Origin: JBLHZY01 sp050633265
GTDB lineage: Bacteria > Pseudomonadota > Alphaproteobacteria > Rhodobacterales > Rhodobacteraceae
Direction of reading: 5' to 3'
Assembly (NCBI GenBank): GCA_050633265.1
Contig: JBOEGE010000011.1
Span: 62,001 to 126,000, forward strand
Length of the DNA stretch: 64,000 bases
The number at the start of each line of letters is the position of its first letter. Position 1 is the first letter of the stretch. The position numbers and the translations under genes are program-made. Below the pieces are notes generated by a model. The model had not been told where the DNA came from and ran no database searches. It saw only the letters and a list, made by a program, of their open reading frames with translations. Shown piece after piece: positions 16,634 to 24,289 of this stretch.

Positions 16634-16885
16634 CTAATTCTCGATTGCGTAGAATGAGCCGTCAGTGACATCGAAATCAAAATCGCCGCTGCCAGAGCCA
16701 TTGACCGTTCCGGTGATCAAATCAGCAGTTCCGGCGCTGTCGCGAAACTGTCCATCCAGCAATAGGCTGACATTTGAGCTTCCCTTAAAGCCGCTTTCTA
16801 CAGCACTCAGCGTGCCAGAGCTGCTGGCGCTAAACCCTGTTCCCGAGACGGTCCCCGTGACGCTTAGAGTTCCGCCAAGCGTTCG
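16634..16885 (-). pseudogene. Truncated paralogue of the adjacent TbpB-like lipoprotein
   Basis: Reading the minus strand from 16885 to the TAG at 16634 gives about 83 codons that align with the C-terminal half of the intact lipoprotein: RTLGGTLSVTG against QTFGGALSLNG, GTADLITGTVNGSGSGDFDF against GTADLIAGTMTGTGRGDFDF, and a matching end. The frame remains open upstream only to about 16908, where an in-frame stop lies; there is no ATG with a ribosome site, no signal peptide and no lipobox. The N-terminal half is missing, so I call it a relic of a tandem duplication. The 70 bases between it and the RNase T2 stop hold nothing recognisable. Confidence 0.75.
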
Positions 16886-16976
16886 ATCAAAAATGAGGCA
16901 AATTTTCTCTTATTGCTGTTTTATGCAGGGGCTGCGCCAAATTTAGGCAGGTTTCGCCGAGCATCGCGGCCCTAGC

Positions 16977-17615
16977 TCACTCCTCAATCGGATCAAGCAA
17001 CGCATCCTGCATCGTGCAATCGCGCCGGGTCTGCGCGCTGCAATTGCGTGGCTCAAAATCGCGGGTCAAACAGATACGCGCTTCTTGAATACGCCGGTCT
17101 TTGCAGGTGATGGTGATCATATCCGCCTCAAGCGTAGGGTTGGCCTGCAAAAAGGCCTCCTCGATCAGGCTTGCGGGCAAGGTCACAGGCCGATCAAGCT
17201 TGTCAAACACCGGCGGTTTGGCGATCGCATCATAGGCCGAACGCGCCGCCTCGAAATAATCCTGGGCCGAAAGCCCGGCACAGCGCCCATGTTTCTTCCA
17301 CTGATACCAAGCCGCCCCCGGCGTTCCCATGATATCGCTCATCGCGGCGGTTTGGGATCGGGCGGGATCGCGCGCGCCTGTGCGGCAGTATGAGGGCCAG
17401 CCGCGCTCATTCTGCGGCCAAAGCCCGTGCAAGACCCAACCAAGCGGGCGCTCGCATTGTGGCGATCCGCGCTGATCCCCCTCCAAAGCGCACCAGCTCG
17501 GCGACCAGGACAGCGCCAAAACATAGTAATCAAACGCCCCCGCAGGCTCGCCATCGCCCAACACAGGGCCCGCACCGATCATCATTGCAGCCAGCAGGGC
17601 CAGTCGTTTACGCAT
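16977..17615 (-). CDS. Ribonuclease T2 family protein
   Basis: 212 residues with an N-terminal signal peptide (about 1-20), so exported to the periplasm or beyond. Both conserved active-site segments are present: CAS I, GWVLHGLWPQ (His63), and CAS II, WYQWKKHGRC (His109 with Lys108). The first strand, YYVLALSWSPSWC, also fits. RNase T2 enzymes cleave single-stranded RNA through a 2',3'-cyclic phosphate; bacterial ones are periplasmic scavenging or stress enzymes. Several cysteines (41, 54, 77, 112) suggest disulfides. GAGGGAAGAG precedes the ATG. It is divergent from trcR. Confidence 0.92.
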   Translation of the reverse strand: MRKRLALLAAMMIGAGPVLGDGEPAGAFDYYVLALSWSPSWCALEGDQRGSPQCERPLGWVLHGLWPQNERGWPSYCRTGARDPARSQTAAMSDIMGTPGAAWYQWKKHGRCAGLSAQDYFEAARSAYDAIAKPPVFDKLDRPVTLPASLIEEAFLQANPTLEADMITITCKDRRIQEARICLTRDFEPRNCSAQTRRDCTMQDALLDPIEE

Positions 17616-17750
17616 TTTCTCTTCCCTCTTGCGGTTTGTGCCACTATATAGCGCTCAAGTTCCCCCACAATGCGAACCCGCCCCTCTGGGGAAGCCCAAG
17701 CCGGGCACCGAGGAAGTTGTGGCTTAAAGACATGCTTAAGGAGTAGTGCA

Positions 17751-18512
17751 ATGGGCAAACCGATTATGGCGAAAGCCACCGCAGTATGGCTGGTGGATAA
17801 CACAACGCTAAGCTTCAAGCAGATCGCGGATTTCTGCGAATTGCACGAGCTTGAGGTGCAGGGCATTGCTGATGGCGATGTGGCCGCGGGCGTTAAGGGC
17901 TTTGATCCGATCGCCAACAATCAGCTGACCCAAGAAGAGATCGACAAAGCCGAAGCCGATCCACGCGCCAAACTTACGCTCAAATTCAACGCCGCCGCCG
18001 TTGGCGAAGAAAAGCGCCGCGGCCCGCGCTATACACCGCTCTCCAAGCGCCAAGATCGCCCTGCTTCGATCCTTTGGCTGGTGAAGTTTCACCCAGAGCT
18101 GACAGACGGCCAAGTCTCCAAACTGGTGGGAACAACCAAACCAACGATCCAAGCGATCCGCGAACGCACCCACTGGAACATCAATAACATCCAGCCGATT
18201 GATCCGGTGGCGCTTGGCCTGTGTAAACAATCCGAACTCGATGCAGCAGTGCAAAAAGCCGCTGCCAAAAAGGCCGCTGATGGCGCCGCAATGACAGACG
18301 ACGAACGCCGCAAATTGCTCTCAACCGAGCAGAGCCTTGGCATGGAAGCCGAACCACGCATCCCAACCGCGATCTCCGGGCTTGAGACTTTCAGCCTTGG
18401 TGGCGAAGCTGAGGAAGAGGAAGACGTGCTCGGCAAAGGTCTGACAGCGGAAAGCCTGTTCAAATCGCCCGATGCCAAAGAAGACAGCGACGAAGACAAA
18501 GACGAGGCATAA
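17751..18512 (+). CDS. trcR: DUF1013 cell-cycle transcriptional regulator TrcR
   Basis: 253 residues from the ATG at 17751, which has AAGGAG seven bases upstream; a frame opening 27 codons earlier lacks a ribosome site. The family-specific core ATAVWLVDNTTLSFKQIADFC, then HELEVQGIADGD and ASILWLVKFHPELTDGQVSKLVGTTKPTIQ, contains two helix-turn-helix-like stretches. DUF1013/TrcR is a conserved alphaproteobacterial protein annotated as a cell-cycle transcription regulator. The C-terminal ~60 residues are acidic (EAEEEEDVLG, DSDEDKDEA) and variable. It is a single-gene unit with its own terminator. Confidence 0.92.
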   Translation: MGKPIMAKATAVWLVDNTTLSFKQIADFCELHELEVQGIADGDVAAGVKGFDPIANNQLTQEEIDKAEADPRAKLTLKFNAAAVGEEKRRGPRYTPLSKRQDRPASILWLVKFHPELTDGQVSKLVGTTKPTIQAIRERTHWNINNIQPIDPVALGLCKQSELDAAVQKAAAKKAADGAAMTDDERRKLLSTEQSLGMEAEPRIPTAISGLETFSLGGEAEEEEDVLGKGLTAESLFKSPDAKEDSDEDKDEA

Positions 18513-18537
18513 GCGCGCTTTACACACCCTAAGACAA

Positions 18538-18568
18538 CCCCGGCCCAGCACCCTGCGGCCGGGGTTTT
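18538..18568. terminator. Intrinsic terminator after trcR
   Basis: A CCCCGGCC / GGCCGGGG stem with an 11-base loop is followed by TTTT on the + strand. It lies between the convergent trcR and esterase genes and may serve both. Confidence 0.8.
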
Positions 18569-18573
18569 GCGTT

Positions 18574-19470
18574 CTAAACGCCGGCCCGCCCGGCGCTGAT
18601 CCCCGCCGCCATGCGCTTCATCGCAAGCTTGGCCTCGCGGGTAAACGGCGCTGCTACAAAAACATGCGGCGCCCCGGGATATTCATACAGGGTGATTTCT
18701 GCGCCCTGCTTGCCCGCAAATAGCCGCGCATCCGGCAGACAAACATCATTCGTGCCTTGATGAATTTCGATCGGCGGCAATCCTTCAAGCGCGCCAAACA
18801 TCGGCGAAAGATGCGGCGCGCGCAGATCCGATCCATCGGCCCAAATCACCCCGCATTGCTGAACCACATCCAGCCCGATCATTGGATCTTTCGGCTCCAT
18901 CGCTATCGCGTCTGGATTGCTCGATGTGATATCCAACCACGGCGCAAACAGCACCAAACGCGCAGGCAAAGGCGCGCCCTGATCGCGATAAGCCATCGCC
19001 AAAGCAAGCGCCAAACCGCCCCCCGCAGAATCGCCTGCAAAAACGATATTCTCAGGCGCATAATCCTCAAGCAAACGCGCATAAACCGCTTTTACAAAAA
19101 CATGCGCCGGCGCATGCCCATGCTCGGGCGCCAGCGGATAAATCGGCACAGTGATGCGCGCACCCGTTGCTTTTGAGATCGCCGCGATCAGGTTCCAATG
19201 CTCTTTGCGCAGCGGATTAACATAAATCCCGCCGTGCAAATACAAAACCTCTGTCTCAGAGCCCCGTTCGCGCGGCGTGACAGTAAACAGACGATGCCCC
19301 CCAACCTCAGACTCGCTAAAGTCAAAACCCCTGCGCAATCGCTCAGGAATATCAGCCGGTTGCGGAGGATCGCGCTGCATTCTCTCGGCCATATAGGCCG
19401 GCGCATCCGCCATCGGCTTTCCGCCCAATCGCAACACCAAATTCACAACGCGCATTGAAAGACTGGTCAT
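18574..19470 (-). CDS. Alpha/beta hydrolase, hormone-sensitive-lipase/acetyl-esterase type
   Basis: 298 residues. The oxyanion-hole motif is HGGIY (79-83), a variant of the usual HGGG(F/Y). The nucleophile elbow is GDSAGG (Ser148), the acid is probably Asp in TNDVCLPD, and the histidine lies in GAPHVF near the C terminus. This order is that of HSL-family (type IV) esterases, which hydrolyse short-chain esters. No signal peptide is seen, so it acts in the cytoplasm. AGAAGG precedes the ATG. Downstream it converges with trcR; upstream lies the inverted-repeat region. Confidence 0.85.
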   Translation of the reverse strand: MTSLSMRVVNLVLRLGGKPMADAPAYMAERMQRDPPQPADIPERLRRGFDFSESEVGGHRLFTVTPRERGSETEVLYLHGGIYVNPLRKEHWNLIAAISKATGARITVPIYPLAPEHGHAPAHVFVKAVYARLLEDYAPENIVFAGDSAGGGLALALAMAYRDQGAPLPARLVLFAPWLDITSSNPDAIAMEPKDPMIGLDVVQQCGVIWADGSDLRAPHLSPMFGALEGLPPIEIHQGTNDVCLPDARLFAGKQGAEITLYEYPGAPHVFVAAPFTREAKLAMKRMAAGISAGRAGV

Positions 19471-19590
19471 TCAAGAACCCTTCTGTTGAACGCGTAGCCT
19501 AGAGCGCCACCCCCCATTTGCAAGCCTCACAATTCGAACGGCTAAAGGACATTCCACGCATGCATACCCCCAAGTAAAGTGGCTGCGATC

Positions 19591-19694
19591 TTGCTTTCAC
19601 AGTTGTGCAAATATCCTCGCCGAAGGCATTAAACTCTTTTGCGGCGCCAAAAGTTTTTTGCCTTCGGCGAGGATATTTAGACAACTCTGAAGCC
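19591..19694. repeat. Inverted-repeat element (two arms of about 31 bases)
   Basis: The left arm near 19600-19627 and the right arm near 19660-19689 are inverted copies: a perfect 20-base core (AAATATCCTCGCCGAAGGCA and its complement) continues outward with three mismatches through CAGTTGT. The arms enclose about 30 bases including GCGGCGCC and TTTTTTG. The element lies in the gap between the esterase and recR. One arm recurs at 24053-24091, so it is a dispersed repeat and not just a terminator, although the folded RNA followed by T could terminate transcription. Confidence 0.65.
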
Positions 19695-19701
19695 GAGGAT
19701 T

Positions 19702-20298
19702 TTAGAACCGTTTGCGCGCAGAGAGAGCGGCGGAAATCGTGCCATCATCCAGATAATCCAACTCGCCCCCAATCGGAACGCCTTGCGCAAGGCTGGTGAC
19801 AGAGCAACGCTCGCCGATCTCATCCGCGATGTAATGCGCGGTGGTCTGGCCGTCGATGGTCGCGTTTAGGGCAAGGATCACCTCGCGGATATGCTCATCG
19901 CCAATGCGGGCAATCAGCTTTGGGATGCGCAGATCGTCGGGGCCGATCGCATCCAGTGCAGAGAGCGTTCCGCCAAGCACATGGTAGCGCCCTTTGAACG
20001 AGCCGCCGCGCTCCATCGCCCAAAGATCAGCGACATCTTCAACAACGCAAATCTCGCCAATGGCGCGTTTTTCCGAGGTGCAGATATCGCAGATATCGCG
20101 CGTGCCGATATTGCCGCAAGTGACGCATTCGCGCGCGGTTGCGGCCACGGTTTGCAGCGCCTCGGCCAGAGGCTGCATCAACAGCCCGCGCTTCTTGATC
20201 ATATGCAGCACAGCCCGGCGCGCAGAGCGCGGCCCAAGGCCGGGCAGCTTTGCCATCATCTCAATGAGGGCTTCTATTTCGCGGCTGGCTTGGCTCAC
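19702..20298 (-). CDS. recR: Recombination protein RecR
   Basis: 198 residues. The order is helix-hairpin-helix (IEALIEMMAKLPGLGPRSARRAVLH), the C4 zinc finger (CVTC...CDIC, about 56-74), the Toprim domain with ICVVEDVADLWAMERG, and the C-terminal Walker-B-like tail. RecR works with RecO and RecF in loading RecA during recombinational repair. The start is a GTG at 20298, six bases after the ybaB stop. It is the last gene of the dnaX-ybaB-recR operon, an order conserved across bacteria. Confidence 0.96.
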   Translation of the reverse strand: MSQASREIEALIEMMAKLPGLGPRSARRAVLHMIKKRGLLMQPLAEALQTVAATARECVTCGNIGTRDICDICTSEKRAIGEICVVEDVADLWAMERGGSFKGRYHVLGGTLSALDAIGPDDLRIPKLIARIGDEHIREVILALNATIDGQTTAHYIADEIGERCSVTSLAQGVPIGGELDYLDDGTISAALSARKRF

Positions 20299-20304
20299 GT
20301 CAGA

Positions 20305-20649
20305 TCAGAACGGCATTTTGAAATCGGCAGGCAGGCCAAGGCCCTCGGTCATTTTCGCCATTTCCGATTGGGATTTCTCGGCCGCTTTGGCTTGGGCATC
20401 TTTGATCGCCGCCAAAATCAGATCCTCAACCACTTCTTTTTCATCCGGGTTGAAGATCGAGGGATCAATATCAAGCGCAGTAAGCTCGCCTTTGGCTGTC
20501 GCGGTGGCCTTAACCAGCCCTGCGCCGCTTTCGCCGACAACGGTGAGGTTTGCTAGATCGGCCTGCATCTCTTCCATCTTGGATTGCATATCTTTTGCGG
20601 CTTTCATCATCTTGGTCATATCGCCAAGCCCGCCCAAACCTTTTAGCAT
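20305..20649 (-). CDS. YbaB/EbfC family nucleoid-associated protein
   Basis: 114 residues from the ATG at 20649, chosen because AGGAGA precedes it; the open frame extends 19 codons further without a ribosome site. The sequence LKGLGGLGDMTKMMKAAKDMQSKMEEMQADL, then the Gly-rich central strands and the C-terminal GLGLPADFKMPF, is typical. YbaB/EbfC dimers bind DNA without strong sequence preference and shape the nucleoid. The gene lies between dnaX and recR as in most bacteria. Confidence 0.95.
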   Translation of the reverse strand: MLKGLGGLGDMTKMMKAAKDMQSKMEEMQADLANLTVVGESGAGLVKATATAKGELTALDIDPSIFNPDEKEVVEDLILAAIKDAQAKAAEKSQSEMAKMTEGLGLPADFKMPF

Positions 20650-20715
20650 CGTCTTTCTCCTGTATCTATTTGGCGCTGAAATACGCGCGCTTGGCGTGGC
20701 TCGCAAGGCGCAGGC

Positions 20716-22488
20716 TTACTCTTCCTCAAAGGGATCCCATTCCTCATCGACTTCGGGCAAGGCCTGCATGGCGGCTTGCGCGGCCAGGGCTTCGCGGGTG
20801 CGGATTTCGGCGATCTTGGCATTGGGAAAAGCGTGTAGCACGGCCTGCATCAAAGGGTGCGCTTCGGCCTTGGCCTTGAGCGCCAGCGCATCCGCATCGC
20901 GCACAGCCGCAATCGTTTGCGCGCCGCCTTCATTCACAAGCGTGACGCCCCAGCGCACCCCCGTCCAGATTTGCAGCTTGCTTGAGAGGCGCGCTGCCAG
21001 ATCAGCAGGCGCACTATCGGTGGGGACAAATTCGATCCGGCCGGGCGCGTAATTAGCCAGTTGAACCATCGTTTCAACCTCGATCAACAGCTTTACATCG
21101 CGGTGCGCGCGGATCAGATCGACCACATCCTCAAAGCGGCCATAGCGCGCGAGGTGATCTTGCGGGGCAAGCTGCTGGGCGGTGGCTTGGCCTGCGCCGT
21201 TAGAGATGGCCTGCGTGCTGCTGCCTTGCATGCTGCTGCGTGCCGTTGCACCGCCACCAGAGCCAGAGGGCGCGGATTGCCCGCTGCCTTGAGGGGGGCG
21301 GGGCGTGTCGCGCAGCTTGCGCATCAAATCTTCGGGCGATGGCAGATCGGCGACATGGGTCAGCCGGATCACAGCCATTTCCGCCGCCATCATTGAATTT
21401 GGTGCCGCCGCGACCTCTTCAAGCGCTTTGAGAAGCATCTGCCACATCCGCGTCATCGCGCGCATCGGCAGCTTGCCGGCCATCTCCATCCCGCGGCTGC
21501 GCTCATCGGGGGATACGGTGGGATCATCGGCGGCTTCGGGGGTGATTTTGATCACCGAAACCCAGTGGGTGATTTCCGCAAGATCGCGCAAAACGGCCAT
21601 CGGATCGGCGCCATCGGCATATTGGCTCGACAGCTCATTCAGCGCGCCCGCCGCATCGCCCGCCATGATCATATCAAACAGGTCAAGCACCCGGCCGCGA
21701 TCCGCCAGGCCAAGCATCGCGCGCACTTGTTGGGCGGTGGTCTCGCCCGCGCCGTGGCTTAGGGCTTGGTCCAAAAGGGAAGTCGCATCGCGGGCCGATC
21801 CCTCGGCGGCGCGGGTGATCAGCGCAAGCGCATCCTCATTGATTTCGCCGCCCTCGGCACTGGCGATCTTGTGCAGCAGCTCAAGCATTACCTCGGGCTC
21901 AATCCGGCGCAGATCAAAGCGCTGACAGCGCGACAGAACCGTCACCGGGACTTTGCGGATTTCGGTTGTCGCAAAGATGAATTTCACATGCGCAGGCGGC
22001 TCTTCAAGCGTTTTCAACAGCGCGTTAAACGCACTGGTTGAGAGCATGTGAACCTCATCGATGATATAGATTTTATAGCGGGCCGAGGCGGCGCGATAAT
22101 GCACCGAATCGATGATTTCGCGGATGTCGCCAACACCAGTGCGCGAAGCCGCATCCATTTCCATCACATCAACGTGGCGCCCCTCCATGATGGCGGTGCA
22201 ATGCTCACACTGCCCGCATGGCTCGGTCGTGGGCTTGCCGGTGCCATCCGGGCCGACGCAATTCATCCCCTTGGCGATGATGCGCGCGGTGGTGGTTTTG
22301 CCGGTGCCGCGAATGCCAGTCATGATGAAAGCTTGGGCAATCCGATCGGCGGCAAAGGCGTTTTTCAGCGTGCGCACCATCGCGTCTTGGCCAACCAGAT
22401 CCGCAAAGGTTTCCGGGCGATATTTACGCGCCAGAACCTTGTAGCCAGCATCCTTAATGGGCTGTGTTTTTGGATCAGTATCAGCCAT
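20716..22488 (-). CDS. dnaX: DNA polymerase III subunits gamma/tau
   Basis: 590 residues from the ATG at 22488; a frame opening 19 codons earlier does not match the family start. It is the clamp-loader ATPase of the replicative polymerase. Features are LARKYRPETFADLVGQ, Walker A GIRGTGKT (58-65), the zinc-binding loop with C and CGQCEHC, Walker B IIDEVHMLS, and sensor 1 ATTEIRKVP. The C-terminal tau-like part begins after a low-complexity Ser/Gly/Gln/Ala linker (about 390-450). I see no A-rich slippery sequence like that which gives gamma in E. coli. It is the first gene of the operon with ybaB and recR. Confidence 0.96.
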   Translation of the reverse strand: MADTDPKTQPIKDAGYKVLARKYRPETFADLVGQDAMVRTLKNAFAADRIAQAFIMTGIRGTGKTTTARIIAKGMNCVGPDGTGKPTTEPCGQCEHCTAIMEGRHVDVMEMDAASRTGVGDIREIIDSVHYRAASARYKIYIIDEVHMLSTSAFNALLKTLEEPPAHVKFIFATTEIRKVPVTVLSRCQRFDLRRIEPEVMLELLHKIASAEGGEINEDALALITRAAEGSARDATSLLDQALSHGAGETTAQQVRAMLGLADRGRVLDLFDMIMAGDAAGALNELSSQYADGADPMAVLRDLAEITHWVSVIKITPEAADDPTVSPDERSRGMEMAGKLPMRAMTRMWQMLLKALEEVAAAPNSMMAAEMAVIRLTHVADLPSPEDLMRKLRDTPRPPQGSGQSAPSGSGGGATARSSMQGSSTQAISNGAGQATAQQLAPQDHLARYGRFEDVVDLIRAHRDVKLLIEVETMVQLANYAPGRIEFVPTDSAPADLAARLSSKLQIWTGVRWGVTLVNEGGAQTIAAVRDADALALKAKAEAHPLMQAVLHAFPNAKIAEIRTREALAAQAAMQALPEVDEEWDPFEEE

Positions 22489-22572
22489 AGGCCCCCCGGA
22501 TTCGATTACAGCTCTGAACCTAAAGGGAGGGGCGGCGCGCGGCAAGGCGAATGGCGCGCGCCGCCTTTGGGC

Positions 22573-23649
22573 CTAGCGGGATTTGCGCGAGGGGTATTTC
22601 GCCCCCTTCGCCCGTTTGGCCATCTTGATTTCGCGCGCAAAGGCTTTGCCACGGCTGCGCCCTTCGGCGAGGGTTTCGGTGTTAAACGCATCCTCAGCTT
22701 TGAGCTTTTGCCAGCGGGCATAGCGCGCCGGATCAAGATCGCCCGCGTCCATCGCTTTGCGGATCGCACAGCCCGGCTCGCTTTGATGCTGGCAGTCGTT
22801 GAATTTGCAGCTCAGCGCGAGATCAGAGACATCTTCAAAAACCGCGTCAATCCCCGCGCCCACATCGTGCAGCGCAAGCTCGCGCATGCCAGGCGTATCA
22901 ATCAGCCAGCCGCCCGCATGCATAAGGTGCAATGATCGCGATGTGGTCGTGTGGCGGCCCTTGGCATCATCTTCGCGCGCCTCGCCTGTGTCCAGCCGCT
23001 TGCCGGTCAGTGCATTGGCAATCGTGGATTTGCCAACCCCCGATGAGCCCACAAGCGCGACCGTTTGCCCCGGCCCGCAAAACGGGGTGAGCGCGCCTGC
23101 CGAGGCCTCATCCTTGGCGTTGATCGCGATGGCGGTGATACGGTCTGAAATGGCGGCGGCGCGGGCTTGGTAATTCTCGGCCGTGTCGCCCTCGGGCTTG
23201 TCGATCTTGGTGATAGCGATGACGGGATGCGCTTCGGCCTCAAGCGCGAGGGCGACGTAGCGCTCAAGCCGGGCGGGATTAAAATCATCGTTGCAGGAGG
23301 TGACGATGAAGAGCGTATCGATATTGGAGGCGATCAGTTGAGATTGGGCGCGGTGATGCACGCCTTTGCGCGAGATTTGCGAGCGGCGCGGCAGGCTGCG
23401 CACAATGCGGCCCACGTCTAGATCGGCGAGGATCCAATCGCCCACCGCAAGGCGGGTTGTCAGGATATCACCGGGGAGCGCGAGCTCTACCAGCCCGCTT
23501 GGCCCAAGCGCCATGACCCGGTTGCGTTTGACCTCTGAGAGGCGCATCGGCGCGAAAGCGGCATCCTCGGGGGTCAGAGCTTGGGCGAGGTCTTCGCGCC
23601 AGCCAAGGCTTTGCAAGCTTGGGTGGCTTTCAGGTGTTTCAGTGTTCAT
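22573..23649 (-). CDS. rsgA: Ribosome small subunit-dependent GTPase A
   Basis: 358 residues. A circularly permuted GTPase: an N-terminal OB-fold (about 25-100), then G4 ITKIDKP, G1 GSSGVGKST and G3 DTPGM in that order, and a C-terminal zinc finger with C-x5-C-x-H and a later Cys (CKFNDCQHQSEPGC). RsgA releases RbfA and helps late 30S subunit maturation. The C terminus is basic (REIKMAKRAKGAKYPSRKSR). The ATG at 23649 has no strong ribosome site. It is followed by dnaX after 84 bases on the same strand and could share transcription. Confidence 0.95.
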   Translation of the reverse strand: MNTETPESHPSLQSLGWREDLAQALTPEDAAFAPMRLSEVKRNRVMALGPSGLVELALPGDILTTRLAVGDWILADLDVGRIVRSLPRRSQISRKGVHHRAQSQLIASNIDTLFIVTSCNDDFNPARLERYVALALEAEAHPVIAITKIDKPEGDTAENYQARAAAISDRITAIAINAKDEASAGALTPFCGPGQTVALVGSSGVGKSTIANALTGKRLDTGEAREDDAKGRHTTTSRSLHLMHAGGWLIDTPGMRELALHDVGAGIDAVFEDVSDLALSCKFNDCQHQSEPGCAIRKAMDAGDLDPARYARWQKLKAEDAFNTETLAEGRSRGKAFAREIKMAKRAKGAKYPSRKSR

Positions 23650-23741
23650 TGGGAATTACTCATGCAAAAGAAGGGAGCGCACAGGCAGATTTCTGCGGCG
23701 CGCATTACATGGGCAAAGGGGCGTATGGCGCGGGCCTCGCG

Positions 23742-23780
23742 CTAGGCCAGATTTGCCCGGAGGGATACAGCTACAATCAT
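23742..23780 (-). CDS. Candidate 12-residue leader peptide ORF
   Basis: On the minus strand AAGGAGG, one of the strongest ribosome sites in the window, stands seven bases before an ATG that opens a 12-codon ORF, MIVAVSLRANLA, ended by TAG. It lies between the SRP RNA gene and rsgA, 92 bases before the rsgA ATG, on the same strand as both. No tract of one regulatory amino acid is seen, so classic attenuation is not obvious. It may be a leader peptide or translational coupling device for rsgA, or a separate tiny protein; support is only the ribosome site and placement. Confidence 0.4.
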   Translation of the reverse strand: MIVAVSLRANLA

Positions 23781-23863
23781 GATCTTCCTCCTTGGCAAAT
23801 GGCCGCGATGGGCTGGCGGGGCCAGCAAGGCGCGATTTCTGCAAGAGCAGGCGCGCGGAATTT

Positions 23864-23963
23864 GGTGAGAGGCTGGACAACGACCCAAGCGGGGCTCGTT
23901 ACGGTTGCTTCCTTCCGGACCTGGCCGGGTTGGCGAGGCGCTCGCCCGCGCCAACCTCTCAAG
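23864..23963 (-). ncRNA. ffs: Signal recognition particle RNA (4.5S, small bacterial type)
   Basis: The minus strand contains the universally conserved SRP RNA apical domain GGCCAGGTCCGGAAGGAAG followed by CAACC. Pairing outer arms TGAGAGG (complement of 23955-23961) and CCTCTCA (complement of 23866-23872), plus further helix pairs inside, give a hairpin of about 100 bases. With Ffh it forms the particle that targets membrane proteins. The 5' end fits a promoter at 23967-23995; exact ends are estimates. Confidence 0.92.
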
Positions 23964-23966
23964 GCT

Positions 23967-23995
23967 CATTTAGGCGAGGATGGGGGTTAAAGCAA
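23967..23995 (-). promoter_or_regulatory. Probable SRP RNA promoter
   Basis: On the minus strand TTGCTT, 17 bases, TAAATG. The predicted start, about seven bases downstream, coincides with the 5' arm of the SRP RNA. The -10 match is modest. Confidence 0.4.
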
Positions 23996-24052
23996 GGGGG
24001 GGAATGGTTTGACGGGCGTATGGATTAGCGATGTTTGGGGCGCGGCGAGGGC

Positions 24053-24091
24053 AGGAGCCTGCGGCGCGGATATTTGGACAACTGTGAAAGG
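24053..24091 (+). repeat. Second copy of the dispersed repeat arm
   Basis: The stretch from GCCTGCGGCG through GGATATTTGGACAACTGTG matches the right arm of the element at 19660-19689 except for four substitutions and one inserted base. It lies alone, without an inverted partner nearby. Confidence 0.6.
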
Positions 24092-24289
24092 GGGCGCTTA
24101 AGGGCGGCAGGTTTGAGTGTTTGGTTTAGGGCAAGAGGGGGGCGATTTTGGTGGCGCTTTGGGTTTGTTGTGATGTGTTTGGTCTTGGGGCGCTGTATCT
24201 GCGCGCTTTGGTTGGTGGGCCGTTGCAACAGGGGTTGGAACTTGGAGCGCGATGATATTTGGTAGCGCAAAAGGATAGGGATCGGGCGT
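24092..24289. other. G/T-rich intergenic stretch before nudC
   Basis: Together with the bases from the SRP promoter to the repeat copy, this completes a gap of about 300 bases without a gene. The + strand here is strikingly rich in G and T and poor in C and A. Overlapping frames exist on both strands but have no ribosome sites and give low-complexity basic products. I see no RNA fold or regulatory site that I can name. Confidence 0.4.

Noticed and set aside
16665..16946. + strand 93-codon ORF
   Set aside because: It is the antisense of the relic lipoprotein copy, rich in Pro/Ser/Val as expected for such a shadow.
23619..23990. A 123-codon + strand ORF, translated through VTVASFRTWPGW
   Set aside because: It is an antisense reading of the SRP RNA; such products are frequent false calls. 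No ribosome site or family match.
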